From Thiobacillus sp. (GTDB lineage Bacteria > Pseudomonadota > Gammaproteobacteria > Burkholderiales > Thiobacillaceae), in the NCBI GenBank assembly GCA_030679915.1, contig JAUXRY010000019.1, positions 1 to 45,223 of the forward strand: DNA of 45,223 nucleotides, read 5' to 3'. Every line of letters starts with the position of its first letter. The stretch's first letter is position 1. Under the pieces are notes generated by a model. It saw only the letters and a program-made list of their open reading frames with translations. It was not told the origin of the DNA and did no database searches. This document shows, piece by piece, positions 9,409 to 17,298 of the stretch. The translations under genes were made by a program, and so were the position numbers.

Positions 9409-10458
9409 ATGGCAGTGGAACGTTTGCACGCATTAAAGGCATGGGCCGCACAACAACTCGGCGGGGGATCGATTGAAATCGCCCCGGCATCGGCGGATGC
9501 CAGTTTCCGCCGGTACTTTCGCGTCACTGCCAAAGGACGCGATTATATCGTGATGGACGCGCCCACGGCACATGAGGATTGCCGACCGTTTATCGCGGTC
9601 GCCCAATTGTTTGCCGAGGCGGGGGTACACGTGCCGCAAGTCATGGCGCAGGACCTGCAACAAGGGTTCCTGCTGCTGACTGATTTGGGCGATATCACTT
9701 ACCTGTCGGCGCTGAATCAGGCCGCGCTCACCCCCCCCGAACCCGGGCTGGCCAGCCCTTACCCGGTTGCACCTAATTTGCCCGTGGCGCGTGAACTGTA
9801 TCTGGCATCGAACGATGCGCTGATCCGTATCCAGTTGGCCAGTCGGCCGGGTGTCTTGCCCGAATACGATCGTGTCCTGCTCACCCGTGAGCTGATGCTG
9901 TTTCCCGAGTGGTACGTCGGAAAACACCTGGGTGCAGTGTTGACGAATGAACAAACGGCAGTCTTGAACATCACGTTTGAATACTTGCTGACCAACAACC
10001 TTGCCCAGCCGCAGGTCTTTGTGCACCGCGACTGGCACTCGCGCAATTTGATGGTGAGTGAGCCGAACCCCGGTATTCTCGATTTCCAGGATGCGGTCTA
10101 CGGACCCATCACCTACGACCTCGCCTCGATCTACCGCGATGCCTATGTCCAGTGGGACGAAGAACATCAGCTCGACTGGGTGATCCGCTACTGGGAGAAA
10201 GCGCGTGCTGTCGGACTGCCAGTACGCAAAGATTTTGGCGATTTCTGGCGTGATTTCGAATGGATGGGCGCGCAACGCCACATCAAGATTCTCGGCATTT
10301 TTGCGCGGCTGTATCACCGCGATGGCAAGGCCGGGTATTTGAAGGACATGCCGCTGGTGATGGCATACCTGCGCAAGGTATGCGAGCGTTATATTGAATT
10401 GAAGCCATTGCTGTATTTGCTGGATGAGTTGGAGGATAGGCAGGTGCAGGTGGGGTAA
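9409..10458 (+). CDS. amgK: N-acetylmuramate/N-acetylglucosamine kinase AmgK
   Basis: 349 aa, aminoglycoside-phosphotransferase fold. In the MurU recycling route of pseudomonads and many other Gram-negatives, AmgK phosphorylates MurNAc (and GlcNAc) at the anomeric position, and MurU turns the product into UDP-MurNAc, bypassing fosfomycin-sensitive MurA. Evidence: ASADASFRRYFRV nucleotide loop, LLLTDLGD hinge, catalytic loop VFVHRDWHSRNLMV (HxDxxxxN), and metal-binding Asp in ILDFQDAVYGP. A GGAG ribosome-binding site lies 4 nt upstream of the ATG. The 5' end abuts or overlaps lptD head to head. Its usual partner murU is about 1.07 kb downstream, separated by a repeat element and an unrelated gene. 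Confidence 0.9.
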   Translation: MAVERLHALKAWAAQQLGGGSIEIAPASADASFRRYFRVTAKGRDYIVMDAPTAHEDCRPFIAVAQLFAEAGVHVPQVMAQDLQQGFLLLTDLGDITYLSALNQAALTPPEPGLASPYPVAPNLPVARELYLASNDALIRIQLASRPGVLPEYDRVLLTRELMLFPEWYVGKHLGAVLTNEQTAVLNITFEYLLTNNLAQPQVFVHRDWHSRNLMVSEPNPGILDFQDAVYGPITYDLASIYRDAYVQWDEEHQLDWVIRYWEKARAVGLPVRKDFGDFWRDFEWMGAQRHIKILGIFARLYHRDGKAGYLKDMPLVMAYLRKVCERYIELKPLLYLLDELEDRQVQVG

Positions 10459-10485
10459 ACGTTTTGAGGGTAAGCGGTCAGCGCA

Positions 10486-10812
10486 CTCCTCAGTCCGTTC
10501 GCCCTGAGCCTGTCGAAGGGATGGTTATAGTTGTGAAGGATTTTGCTTGGCTACTGTCCGTTGGCCGGGGGTAGCCCGGCAGCTAGTTACTTTCTTTTGC
10601 TTCGCCAAAAGAAAGTAACCAAAGAAAAGGCGACCCCGCTCATCCCCGAAACCCCGAAAACCGAGCCTGCCGGGTGGGCGGCAAAGAACTCGCCCCGCTT
10701 TTGCTGTTTTAAATTGATCTTTTGTGAGCGTGACTCAAACACCTTTGCCGCTGATCCACCCGACAGCCTCGATTTTCGGCGGGGCTGAGAGGGGCGAAAG
10801 CAAAAATCAGGA
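10486..10812. repeat. Dispersed palindromic repeat element (MITE/REP-like)
   Basis: Intergenic stretch with several nested dyads. At 10495-10520 lies the REP-like word CGCCCTGAGCCTGTCGAAGG. At 10586-10619 a perfect 14-bp stem (GTTACTTTCTTTTG / CAAAAGAAAGTAAC) encloses a CTTCGC loop. At 10634-10686 and 10743-10795 long imperfect arms (CCCCGCTCATCCCCG, GAAAACCGAG, GGGTGGGCGGCAAAG) pair with their complements. From memory, both the REP-like word and the AAAGAAAGTAACCAAAGAAA word recur in intergenic regions of many proteobacteria. The 81-codon frame across it (10543-10788) follows the palindrome and is not a gene. It separates amgK from murU. Confidence 0.75.
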
Positions 10813-10905
10813 CGGTGATGACGGGACGTTTGTGGTTACTATTTGAGATTCATACATACAGCGCATTACGCCTTCGGCTAATTCGCCCCCTCAAGCTATA
10901 ACACC

Positions 10906-11421
10906 ATGAAGAGACTTCTGATACCTGTTCTGATTTTTGTCCTTGGTGCGGCCACTGGTAGTGCTGGTCTCTGGCTATATTTCGGGAAAACGATGAGATT
11001 TACGATGGAGAGAGCGGCTATGGTTGTCTCGGATACCTACGCAGCATCGCTTTATATCTACGAAATCAATGAAGCAAACGAGCAGTTTTCAGGAAAAAAT
11101 CGGGATGTAACAATTTACGCACTTGATCGGGCTGTAAGAAAGCTGAATTCTTTTCAGGCACCGCGGTGGGAATCCTGTAGAGCCACCGCTTACAGCCTCG
11201 GAAAATTTAACGTGCGACTAGCCGGGCTCTATGGAGACCAGGGCAATCAGAAGGCGCGTGAGACGCATCTTGAAAAAGCAATGGCATCCTACGAAGCGAT
11301 GGGCTGGAAACTCAAAAATACTGAAGAACTAGAACAAGCTATTCCGCTTGTCGTCGCAGGAAAAACCGTGGAAGCGCTCAAGATATACGGAAAATACGTT
11401 CCCAGTTGCCTAACGAAGTAG
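10906..11421 (+). CDS. Hypothetical signal-anchored protein
   Basis: 171 aa, not recognised. Residues 1-27 (LLIPVLIFVLGAATGSAGLWL core after MKR) form one hydrophobic helix that looks like a membrane anchor or uncleaved signal, leaving about 140 residues probably in the periplasm. The soluble part is helical and charged, with two Cys (in WESCRA and VPSCLTK) that could form a disulfide, and a TPR-like rhythm near HLEKAMASYEAMGWKL, though no repeat is certain. It is AT-richer than its neighbours and lies between the repeat element and murU, where related genomes usually have nothing. That suggests it arrived with the insertion. No clear ribosome-binding site is visible. Confidence 0.65.
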   Translation: MKRLLIPVLIFVLGAATGSAGLWLYFGKTMRFTMERAAMVVSDTYAASLYIYEINEANEQFSGKNRDVTIYALDRAVRKLNSFQAPRWESCRATAYSLGKFNVRLAGLYGDQGNQKARETHLEKAMASYEAMGWKLKNTEELEQAIPLVVAGKTVEALKIYGKYVPSCLTK

Positions 11422-11527
11422 TACGTGCAGTGCGCAATTTTTATTTCTCCGAATGGGAAGCATGTGGCGATAATTCCTGTCGGATATTGCGTCCTGCATG
11501 AATTGAAAATGTAATGAGTTATAAATT

Positions 11528-12250
11528 TTGAATAAAACGTCCATCAAAACCGCAATGATCCTTGCCGCCGGCCGCGGCGAGCGCATGCGCCCGCTCACCG
11601 ACCACACGCCGAAGCCTTTGCTGCAGGTGGGGGGCAAGCCGCTGATTGTCTGGCATATCGAACGCCTGCGCGCGGCGGGCTTCACGCGTGTTGTGATTAA
11701 TCATGCGTACCTCGGCGCACAAATCGAGGATGCGCTGGGGAACGGTGGTGCGCTGGGCGTGTCGATTGAATACTCGCGTGAGGGAAGTGCGCTGGAAACA
11801 GCCGGTGGCATTGCCACGGCACTACCGTTGATTGATCGTGAGGTTTTCCCGGTGGTGAATGGCGATATCTACACGGATTTTGATTTCAGCAGCCTCGCCG
11901 AACCAATGGCGCGACTGGCCGAGGGCCGTGATCAAATGCATCTGGTGATGATCGACAATCCGCCACACCATTTTGCAGGCGATTTTGTGCTGGAAGCCGG
12001 ACGGATACTCAACACTGAGCAGGCTTCGACCGCGCATCCGGAGCGGCTCACTTTTTCCGGCATCGGCGTTTACCATCGGGCCGTGTTCGCGCAGACCCCC
12101 GCAGGGGAGAAAGCGCCGCTCGTACCGCTGCTGAGGCAGGCCATCGATGCCGGTCGGGCCAGTGGCGAACACCATCGCGGACGCTGGACCGATGTTGGCA
12201 CGCCCGAGCGCCTGCAACAACTTGATGAAAGCTTACGTAACCATGTCTGA
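11528..12250 (+). CDS. murU: N-acetylmuramate alpha-1-phosphate uridylyltransferase MurU
   Basis: 240 aa if started at the TTG, 231 from the ATG at 11555. Nucleotidyltransferase of the GlmU/RmlA type; MurU couples MurNAc-1-phosphate with UTP to give UDP-MurNAc in peptidoglycan recycling. The signature AMILAAGRGERMRPLTDHT followed by PKPLLQVGGKPL is the UTP-binding loop, and VVNGDIYTDFDF carries the metal-binding Asp. RWTDVGTPERL near the end is typical. The last 8 nt overlap pepP. The match to AmgK upstream supports MurU rather than a generic sugar-phosphate nucleotidyltransferase, although the two are no longer adjacent. The start is uncertain because the family often begins within a few residues of the glycine-rich loop. 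Confidence 0.87.
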   Translation: MNKTSIKTAMILAAGRGERMRPLTDHTPKPLLQVGGKPLIVWHIERLRAAGFTRVVINHAYLGAQIEDALGNGGALGVSIEYSREGSALETAGGIATALPLIDREVFPVVNGDIYTDFDFSSLAEPMARLAEGRDQMHLVMIDNPPHHFAGDFVLEAGRILNTEQASTAHPERLTFSGIGVYHRAVFAQTPAGEKAPLVPLLRQAIDAGRASGEHHRGRWTDVGTPERLQQLDESLRNHV

Positions 12251-13541
12251 CATACAGAATTATGTACTACGGCGCGCGCGCCTCGCAGCCACCTTGGGCG
12301 ACGGCATCGCCATTGTCGCCACCGCACCAGAAGTGCCGCGCAACCGCGACTCGCACTACCCCTATCGGCACGACAGTTATTTTTATTGGCTGACCGGTTT
12401 TAACGAACCCGAGGCGGTGGTGGTGCAGGTGGGCGGAGCCGAGCCGCAGTCGATCCTGTTTTGCCGCAACAAGGATGAGTCGCGCGAGATTTGGGATGGC
12501 TTTCGTCATGGCCCGGAGTCGGCAGCAAAGGATTTCGGGTTCGATGCGGCGTATTCGATTACTGAATTGGACGCCAAATTGCCAGAGCTGATGGGCAACC
12601 GTGAGCGTCTCGCCTATGCAGTGGGGGATAACCCGGCGTGGGATGCGCGCGTGATTGGTTGGCTCAATGCTGTGCGGGCGAAGTCGCGGCAGGGCATCAT
12701 GTCGCCGGGTGAGATTGTTGATGTGCGCCATGCGCTCGACGAGATGCGGCTGATCAAGGATGCCCATGAATTGGGGCTGATGCGCCGTGCGGCTGAAATT
12801 TCAACCGGCGCTCATCGCGCCGCCATGCGCGCCACTCGGCCCGGTGGCCACGAATACGAGGTTGAGGCGGAGCTGTTGTCAGCGTTTCGTCGTGGCGGAG
12901 CCGAAGCGCCGGCCTACAATTCCATCGTCGCCAGCGGCGCCAATGCTTGCGTGCTGCATTACGTCTTCAACAACAAACCGCTACGCGATGGCGACCTGCT
13001 GCTGATCGATGCGGCGGCCGAGTTCGGCAGCTATGCGGCCGATATCACCCGCACCTTTCCGGTCAACGGTCGGTTTACGGCGGCGCAGAAGGATGCCTAC
13101 GAAGTTGTGCTGGCCGCGCAAATTGCCGCCATCGACACCGTGCGTCCGGGCAGCGACTGGAATGCCCCACACGATGCGGCAGTGCGCGTGCTGACGCAAG
13201 GCATGGTCGATCTGAAACTACTGAAAGGCAGCGTCGATGGCCTGATCGAAGCGAGCGCCTACACCCGTTTTTACATGCACAAAACCGGCCACTGGCTGGG
13301 GCTGGACGTGCACGACGCGGGCGAATACAAGATCGATGGCGCATGGCGTCCATTGCAGGCCGGCATGACGCTGACCGTTGAGCCGGGACTTTATATCCGA
13401 CCGGCAGACGATATTCCCGAGGCATTGTGGAACATCGGAATCCGCATCGAAGACGATGTGGTCGTGACTGAATCCGGTTGCGAAGTGATGACTACGCCGC
13501 CCAAAACCGTAGCCGAGATCGAAGCGTGGATGCAGGGATAA
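12243..13541 (+). CDS. pepP: Xaa-Pro aminopeptidase (PepP family, M24B)
   Basis: 432 aa. Removes an N-terminal residue preceding proline, using two metals. The N-terminal creatinase-like domain includes RNRDSHYPYRHDSYFYWLTG, typical of PepP. The pita-bread domain shows the five metal ligands: two Asp (LIDAAAEFGSYAADITRTFP), His (KTGHWLGLDVHD), Glu (TVEPGLYI) and Glu (GIRIEDDVVV). The ATG at 12243 overlaps the murU stop by 8 nt and matches the family start; the upstream extension to 12147 has no family sequence. It precedes the ubiquinone hydroxylases, as in E. coli (pepP-ubiH) and many betaproteobacteria. Secure. Confidence 0.95.
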   Translation: MSDIQNYVLRRARLAATLGDGIAIVATAPEVPRNRDSHYPYRHDSYFYWLTGFNEPEAVVVQVGGAEPQSILFCRNKDESREIWDGFRHGPESAAKDFGFDAAYSITELDAKLPELMGNRERLAYAVGDNPAWDARVIGWLNAVRAKSRQGIMSPGEIVDVRHALDEMRLIKDAHELGLMRRAAEISTGAHRAAMRATRPGGHEYEVEAELLSAFRRGGAEAPAYNSIVASGANACVLHYVFNNKPLRDGDLLLIDAAAEFGSYAADITRTFPVNGRFTAAQKDAYEVVLAAQIAAIDTVRPGSDWNAPHDAAVRVLTQGMVDLKLLKGSVDGLIEASAYTRFYMHKTGHWLGLDVHDAGEYKIDGAWRPLQAGMTLTVEPGLYIRPADDIPEALWNIGIRIEDDVVVTESGCEVMTTPPKTVAEIEAWMQG

Positions 13542-14674
13542 AACCTGTGTTGATCGTCGGCGCCGGCCCGGTCGGTGCCGTGTGTGCGCTGGCGCTGCGG
13601 CAGCAGGGCATCGACGCGCACGTGCTTGAAGCGCAGCTGGCCGATGCCCGCGCCGATACGCGTACGCTGGCATTGTCGTACGGCTCACGCTTGATTCTGG
13701 ATCGTCTGGGCGTGTGGGAAACACTGGAAGGTGTGACGCCCATCACCCGTATTCATATCTCCCAGCGCGGTGCGCTCGGTATGGCGCGCCTGTCGGCCGA
13801 TGCAATCAAGGTGCCGGCACTGGGCTATGTGCTGCCCTACGCCACACTCACGGACGCGCTGAAAAAGGCGCTGCAAGACGCACGCATTACCGTGGATTAT
13901 GGCGTGGCGGTCGAGCGCATCGAGCCGGCGTTGGATCATGCCCAAGCGCACACTTCAGCGGGGAACACACTGACGGCTCCGCTGGTGGTGGTGGCCGATG
14001 GGGGGCGCGGCAAATCAGCGCCCGATCCTAAAATTTCACGCGATTACGACCAAATGGCCGTGGTGTGCGAAGTGCAGACCGAACTGCCGCACGCAAACCA
14101 GGCTTTTGAACGCTTTACGCCCGAAGGTCCGGCGGCCTTGCTGCCGAAAGGGGATCGTTATGCGCTGGTGTGGACTGCAAGTAATGACGACGCCGAGCGT
14201 ATTGCCGCGCTGCCTGATGCCGAATTCCTGAGTGCGCTGTATCGCCACTTTGGGGGCAGGCAGGGTCAGTTTCTGTCGGCCAGCCCGCGCAAAACCTTCC
14301 CGCTCAAACTGGCTTATTCCGGCGGCGTTGCTGACGCGCGCGTGGTGCGCATCGGCAACGCCGCGCAAACCCTGCACCCGGTGGCGGGGCAGGGATTCAA
14401 TATCGGCTTGCGCGACGCCTGGGAACTGGCGAGCCTGTGCGGCGATACGCCCGTCGAGGCGCTGGGCAGCCCGGCCATGCTGGCCGCCTATGCACGCGGA
14501 CGCCGGGTCGATGTATTGGGCGGCGTGGGTTTCACCGATTTTCTGGTACGGGTGTTTTCCAATGATGTCGCGCCCCTGCGCCATGCGCGTGGCTTGGGCC
14601 TGCTGGCGCTGGAAGCGTTTCCGTCACTGAAAGGTTTTGTTGCTCGGCGGATGATATTTGGGGCACGCGGATGA
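13526..14674 (+). CDS. ubiH: UbiH/UbiF/VisC/COQ6-family FAD hydroxylase (UbiH-like)
   Basis: About 382 aa, flavoprotein monooxygenase of ubiquinone ring hydroxylation. Features in order: FAD-binding VLIVGAGPVGAVCALAL at the N-terminus, an ADTRTLALSYGSRLILDRLG segment typical of the family, a DG motif in VVVADGGRGKS, and the ribityl-binding IGNAAQTLHPVAGQGFNIGLRD. The start is unsure. GTG at 13526 gives the usual short leader before the dinucleotide fold and overlaps pepP by 16 nt. GTG at 13547 has a better ribosome-binding site (GCAGGGA) but leaves almost no leader. Its end overlaps the next hydroxylase by 4 nt (ATGA). UbiH is assigned by position after pepP; which ring carbon it hydroxylates is inferred. 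Confidence 0.85.
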   Translation: MDAGIKPVLIVGAGPVGAVCALALRQQGIDAHVLEAQLADARADTRTLALSYGSRLILDRLGVWETLEGVTPITRIHISQRGALGMARLSADAIKVPALGYVLPYATLTDALKKALQDARITVDYGVAVERIEPALDHAQAHTSAGNTLTAPLVVVADGGRGKSAPDPKISRDYDQMAVVCEVQTELPHANQAFERFTPEGPAALLPKGDRYALVWTASNDDAERIAALPDAEFLSALYRHFGGRQGQFLSASPRKTFPLKLAYSGGVADARVVRIGNAAQTLHPVAGQGFNIGLRDAWELASLCGDTPVEALGSPAMLAAYARGRRVDVLGGVGFTDFLVRVFSNDVAPLRHARGLGLLALEAFPSLKGFVARRMIFGARG

Positions 14675-15852
14675 TGGCTGAACGCTATCAGGTCGTTATC
14701 GTCGGCGCGGGCCTGGTGGGCGCTGCTGCGGCACTGGCGCTGGGTCGGAAGGGCCTGCGCGTTGCGTTGATCGAGCGCCAGCCTCCCCAGCCGCCGACTG
14801 AAAGTTGGGACACCCGAATTTACGCTATCAGTCCATCCAGCCAGCGCTTCCTGACAAGTATTGGCGTCTGGCCGCTGATGGAGGCCAGACGCATCCAGCC
14901 GGTATTTCGCATGGACGTGGCGGGTGATTCGACTGGCGCAGTCCGTCTTGATGCGTATGAGTCGGGTGTGCCGTATCTGGCCAGCATAGTCGAGAACGGA
15001 CGCCTGCAACATGCGCTGTGGCAGGCATTGCTGGCTGACGGTAACGTGGAATTGTTTTGTCCGGACGCGATCACGTCCATCGAATGGGGTGAGCCCTGTT
15101 CGAAATTAACGCTGGCCGATGGACGATTGCTTGAAGCTGAACTGGTTGTCGGTGCGGACGGTGCCGCGTCGCGTATACGTGAATGGGCCAATCTGAGTGC
15201 GACCTTGACCCCTTACGGGCAAAGTGGCGTGGTGGCCAACTTCGAATGCGAACGCCCCCATCGCGGTACCGCATACCAGTGGTTTTTTGACGGTGACATC
15301 TTGGCCTGGCTGCCCTTGGCGGGCCATCGTGACACATGTGAGGGGAACCGTCTGTCCATGGTCTGGTCAACTCAGCCGGCTAATGCTGAAGTGTTGCTCG
15401 GACTGGATGCCATTACGCTCGCTGACAGGGTGCGGCATGCCGGTCACGACCAACTCGGTGCGTTGCGTTTATTGACGCCTGCCGCGGCTTTTCCGTTGCA
15501 CTTGATTAAAGTACGGACGCCCATTGCACCGGGCGTGGCGTTGATTGGGGATGCGGCGCACGGCGTGCATCCACTGGCAGGCCAAGGAGTAAACTTGGGG
15601 TTTGGCGATGCGGAGGTTCTGTGCGAGGTGTTGGCGCAACAGCATCGACGTATTCGCTGCGGGGATGTGCGGGTATTAAACACCTATGCCCGTCGGCGTG
15701 CAGAACCAGTACAACGTATGCAGACGCTCACCCATGGCCTGCATCACTTGTTTTCCGATGATCGCGCTGCTTGGCTGCGCAATGCTGGGATGCAGTGCGT
15801 TAACCGGTTGCCGCCCCTGAAAGCGGCGTTGGTTCGGGAAGCGATGTCTTGA
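14671..15852 (+). CDS. UbiH/UbiF/VisC/COQ6-family FAD hydroxylase (second copy)
   Basis: 393 aa, paralogue of the preceding gene. FAD fold YQVVIVGAGLVGAAAALALG, then SWDTRIYAISPSSQRFLTSIGVW, LVVGADGAASRIREWA and the C-terminal FAD motif ALIGDAAHGVHPLAGQGVNLGFGD. Translation is coupled to the upstream gene by an ATGA overlap. Proteobacteria divide the C1, C5 and C6 hydroxylations of ubiquinone among UbiI, UbiH, UbiF, UbiL and UbiM in varying sets. Two adjacent members here probably cover different positions, but sequence reading alone does not say which. UbiF or UbiI are the likeliest names. ATG 14671 and ATG 14674 are both possible starts (MMAE). Confidence 0.88.
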   Translation: MMAERYQVVIVGAGLVGAAAALALGRKGLRVALIERQPPQPPTESWDTRIYAISPSSQRFLTSIGVWPLMEARRIQPVFRMDVAGDSTGAVRLDAYESGVPYLASIVENGRLQHALWQALLADGNVELFCPDAITSIEWGEPCSKLTLADGRLLEAELVVGADGAASRIREWANLSATLTPYGQSGVVANFECERPHRGTAYQWFFDGDILAWLPLAGHRDTCEGNRLSMVWSTQPANAEVLLGLDAITLADRVRHAGHDQLGALRLLTPAAAFPLHLIKVRTPIAPGVALIGDAAHGVHPLAGQGVNLGFGDAEVLCEVLAQQHRRIRCGDVRVLNTYARRRAEPVQRMQTLTHGLHHLFSDDRAAWLRNAGMQCVNRLPPLKAALVREAMS

Positions 15853-15881
15853 TGTTTTTTTGATTTATTTTGGAGCTTTAC

Positions 15882-16592
15882 ATGAAATTCATTCCGATGG
15901 CGTTAGCCGCAACCATGATGCTGGCTTCAAGTGCGCAAGCCAATGAGACGGTTATTCGCAAGGCTTTGTTGCAACAGTTTCCCACTGCACAAATCAGCTC
16001 TGTCAAAAAAACGCCCTACAGCGGTTTGTTCGAGGTGTATCTCGATGGCCAGCTGTTGTATTCCGACGCCAAGGCGCAATACATTTTCACCGGTGATGTG
16101 ATCGACCTGAAAAACCGCAGCAACCTGACACAAGCGCGCCTCAATCAACTGCAGGCAGTGAGCTGGGATACCCTTCCGTTGAAGAATGCGCTGAAGGTCG
16201 TCAAGGGCACGGGCGCACGCAAGCTGGTGGTGTTCTCCGATGTCGACTGCCCTTATTGCCGCAAGTTTGAAGAGGAGTTGACCAAGGTCGACAACATCAC
16301 CGTTTACACTTTCCTGTATCCGATCGAAGGACTGCATCCCAAAGCCGTGCAAACCTCGAAGCAGATATGGTGTGCACCCGACCGCAACAAGGCATGGGAT
16401 GAGTACATCACCAGCGGCAAGGTGCCGAGCAATGATGGGAAATGTGCCAATCCGGTTGATGAAACCATTGCGTTAGGCCAAAAACTGAAAGTGTCCGGCA
16501 CGCCCACAATCATTTTTGCAAACGGCCAGCGCGTTCCCGGCATGGTGCCCGCCGCGCAACTCGAGCGTTTGTTAACGGCTCATGCAAAGTAG
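15882..16592 (+). CDS. dsbC: Periplasmic thiol:disulfide isomerase DsbC
   Basis: About 236 aa. The signal peptide MKFIPMALAATMMLASSAQA is cleaved before NETV. An N-terminal dimerisation domain (about 20-80, with YSGLFEVYLDGQLLYSD) precedes a thioredoxin-like domain holding the CPYC active site (FSDVDCPYCRKFEEEL), the cis-proline loop SGTPT, and a second Cys pair (WCAPD and GKCANP) typical of DsbC. It reshuffles wrong disulfides in the periplasm and is kept reduced by DsbD. The ATG at 15882 has a TGGAGC ribosome-binding site; the TTG at 15870 would add four unneeded residues. It follows the hydroxylase genes by 29 nt and may share their transcript. Confidence 0.93.
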   Translation: MKFIPMALAATMMLASSAQANETVIRKALLQQFPTAQISSVKKTPYSGLFEVYLDGQLLYSDAKAQYIFTGDVIDLKNRSNLTQARLNQLQAVSWDTLPLKNALKVVKGTGARKLVVFSDVDCPYCRKFEEELTKVDNITVYTFLYPIEGLHPKAVQTSKQIWCAPDRNKAWDEYITSGKVPSNDGKCANPVDETIALGQKLKVSGTPTIIFANGQRVPGMVPAAQLERLLTAHAK

Positions 16593-16601
16593 CGTCTGCA
16601 C

Positions 16602-17210
16602 ATGAGTTCGCCGTTCTGGGACGAGCGGTATGCCACGGATGATTACATCTTTGGCACCGCACCGAACGTGTTTCTGGCCAGTCAGGCTGGCTTGATTCGT
16701 TCGGGCATGCGCGCGCTGGCAATCGCCGATGGCGAGGGCCGCAACGGCGTGTGGCTGGCCGAGCAGGGTGCGTATGTGCATGCGATTGATGTGTCGCCGG
16801 TGGCGCTGGATAAAGCCCGCAAACTGGCAGAGGAACGCCGCGTGACCCTGGAGTTTGAGCAGGCCGATGTGCTCAACTGGGACTGGCCCGAGGAAACCTA
16901 CAATCTTGTCGCCGCCATTTTTATTCAGTTTGCCCCACCGCCCGAGCGCGACCGCATCATCGCCGGTATCCGCCGCGCGCTAAAACCTGGCGGGGTGTTA
17001 ATCCTGCAGGGTTACACCCCGAAGCAGGTTGAGTTTGCCACCGGCGGCCCGCCTGATGCCGCCAACATGTACACCGCCGAATTGCTCCGCAAGTGGTTTG
17101 GCGACTGGGACATTACCCATCTGAACGAACATGAGTCTTTCATCAGTGAGGGCAGTCACCATCACGGCCTGTCTGCGCTGATTGATCTGGTCGCCATCAA
17201 GCCGCGCTGA
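16602..17210 (+). CDS. Class I SAM-dependent methyltransferase (TehB-like)
   Basis: 202 aa cytoplasmic Rossmann methyltransferase. SAM-binding motif I is atypical but recognisable as ALAIADGEGRNGVWLAEQG, followed by the acidic ribose-binding residue in VHAIDVSPVALDKARKLA and the motif around LEFEQADVLNWDWPEE. The start FWDERYATDDYIFGTAPN is characteristic of the TehB/thiol-methyltransferase-like group. Substrates in this group include tellurite, selenite and small thiols; the actual one is not identifiable here. It begins 9 nt after dsbC, so probably one transcript; a thiol or chalcogen link with DsbC is speculative. Confidence 0.85.
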   Translation: MSSPFWDERYATDDYIFGTAPNVFLASQAGLIRSGMRALAIADGEGRNGVWLAEQGAYVHAIDVSPVALDKARKLAEERRVTLEFEQADVLNWDWPEETYNLVAAIFIQFAPPPERDRIIAGIRRALKPGGVLILQGYTPKQVEFATGGPPDAANMYTAELLRKWFGDWDITHLNEHESFISEGSHHHGLSALIDLVAIKPR

Positions 17211-17298
17211 ACCCCCTCCCGGATTGAATCGGGTCCACAATGGCTGCATCATTTGTGTCATATCGCCATTGCCCTTCAATTTTGAATCGACCTGCTCA

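Noticed and set aside
10543..10788. 81-codon open frame on plus
   Set aside because: It lies within the palindromic repeat; its peptide mirrors the repeat arms and has no family or ribosome-binding site.
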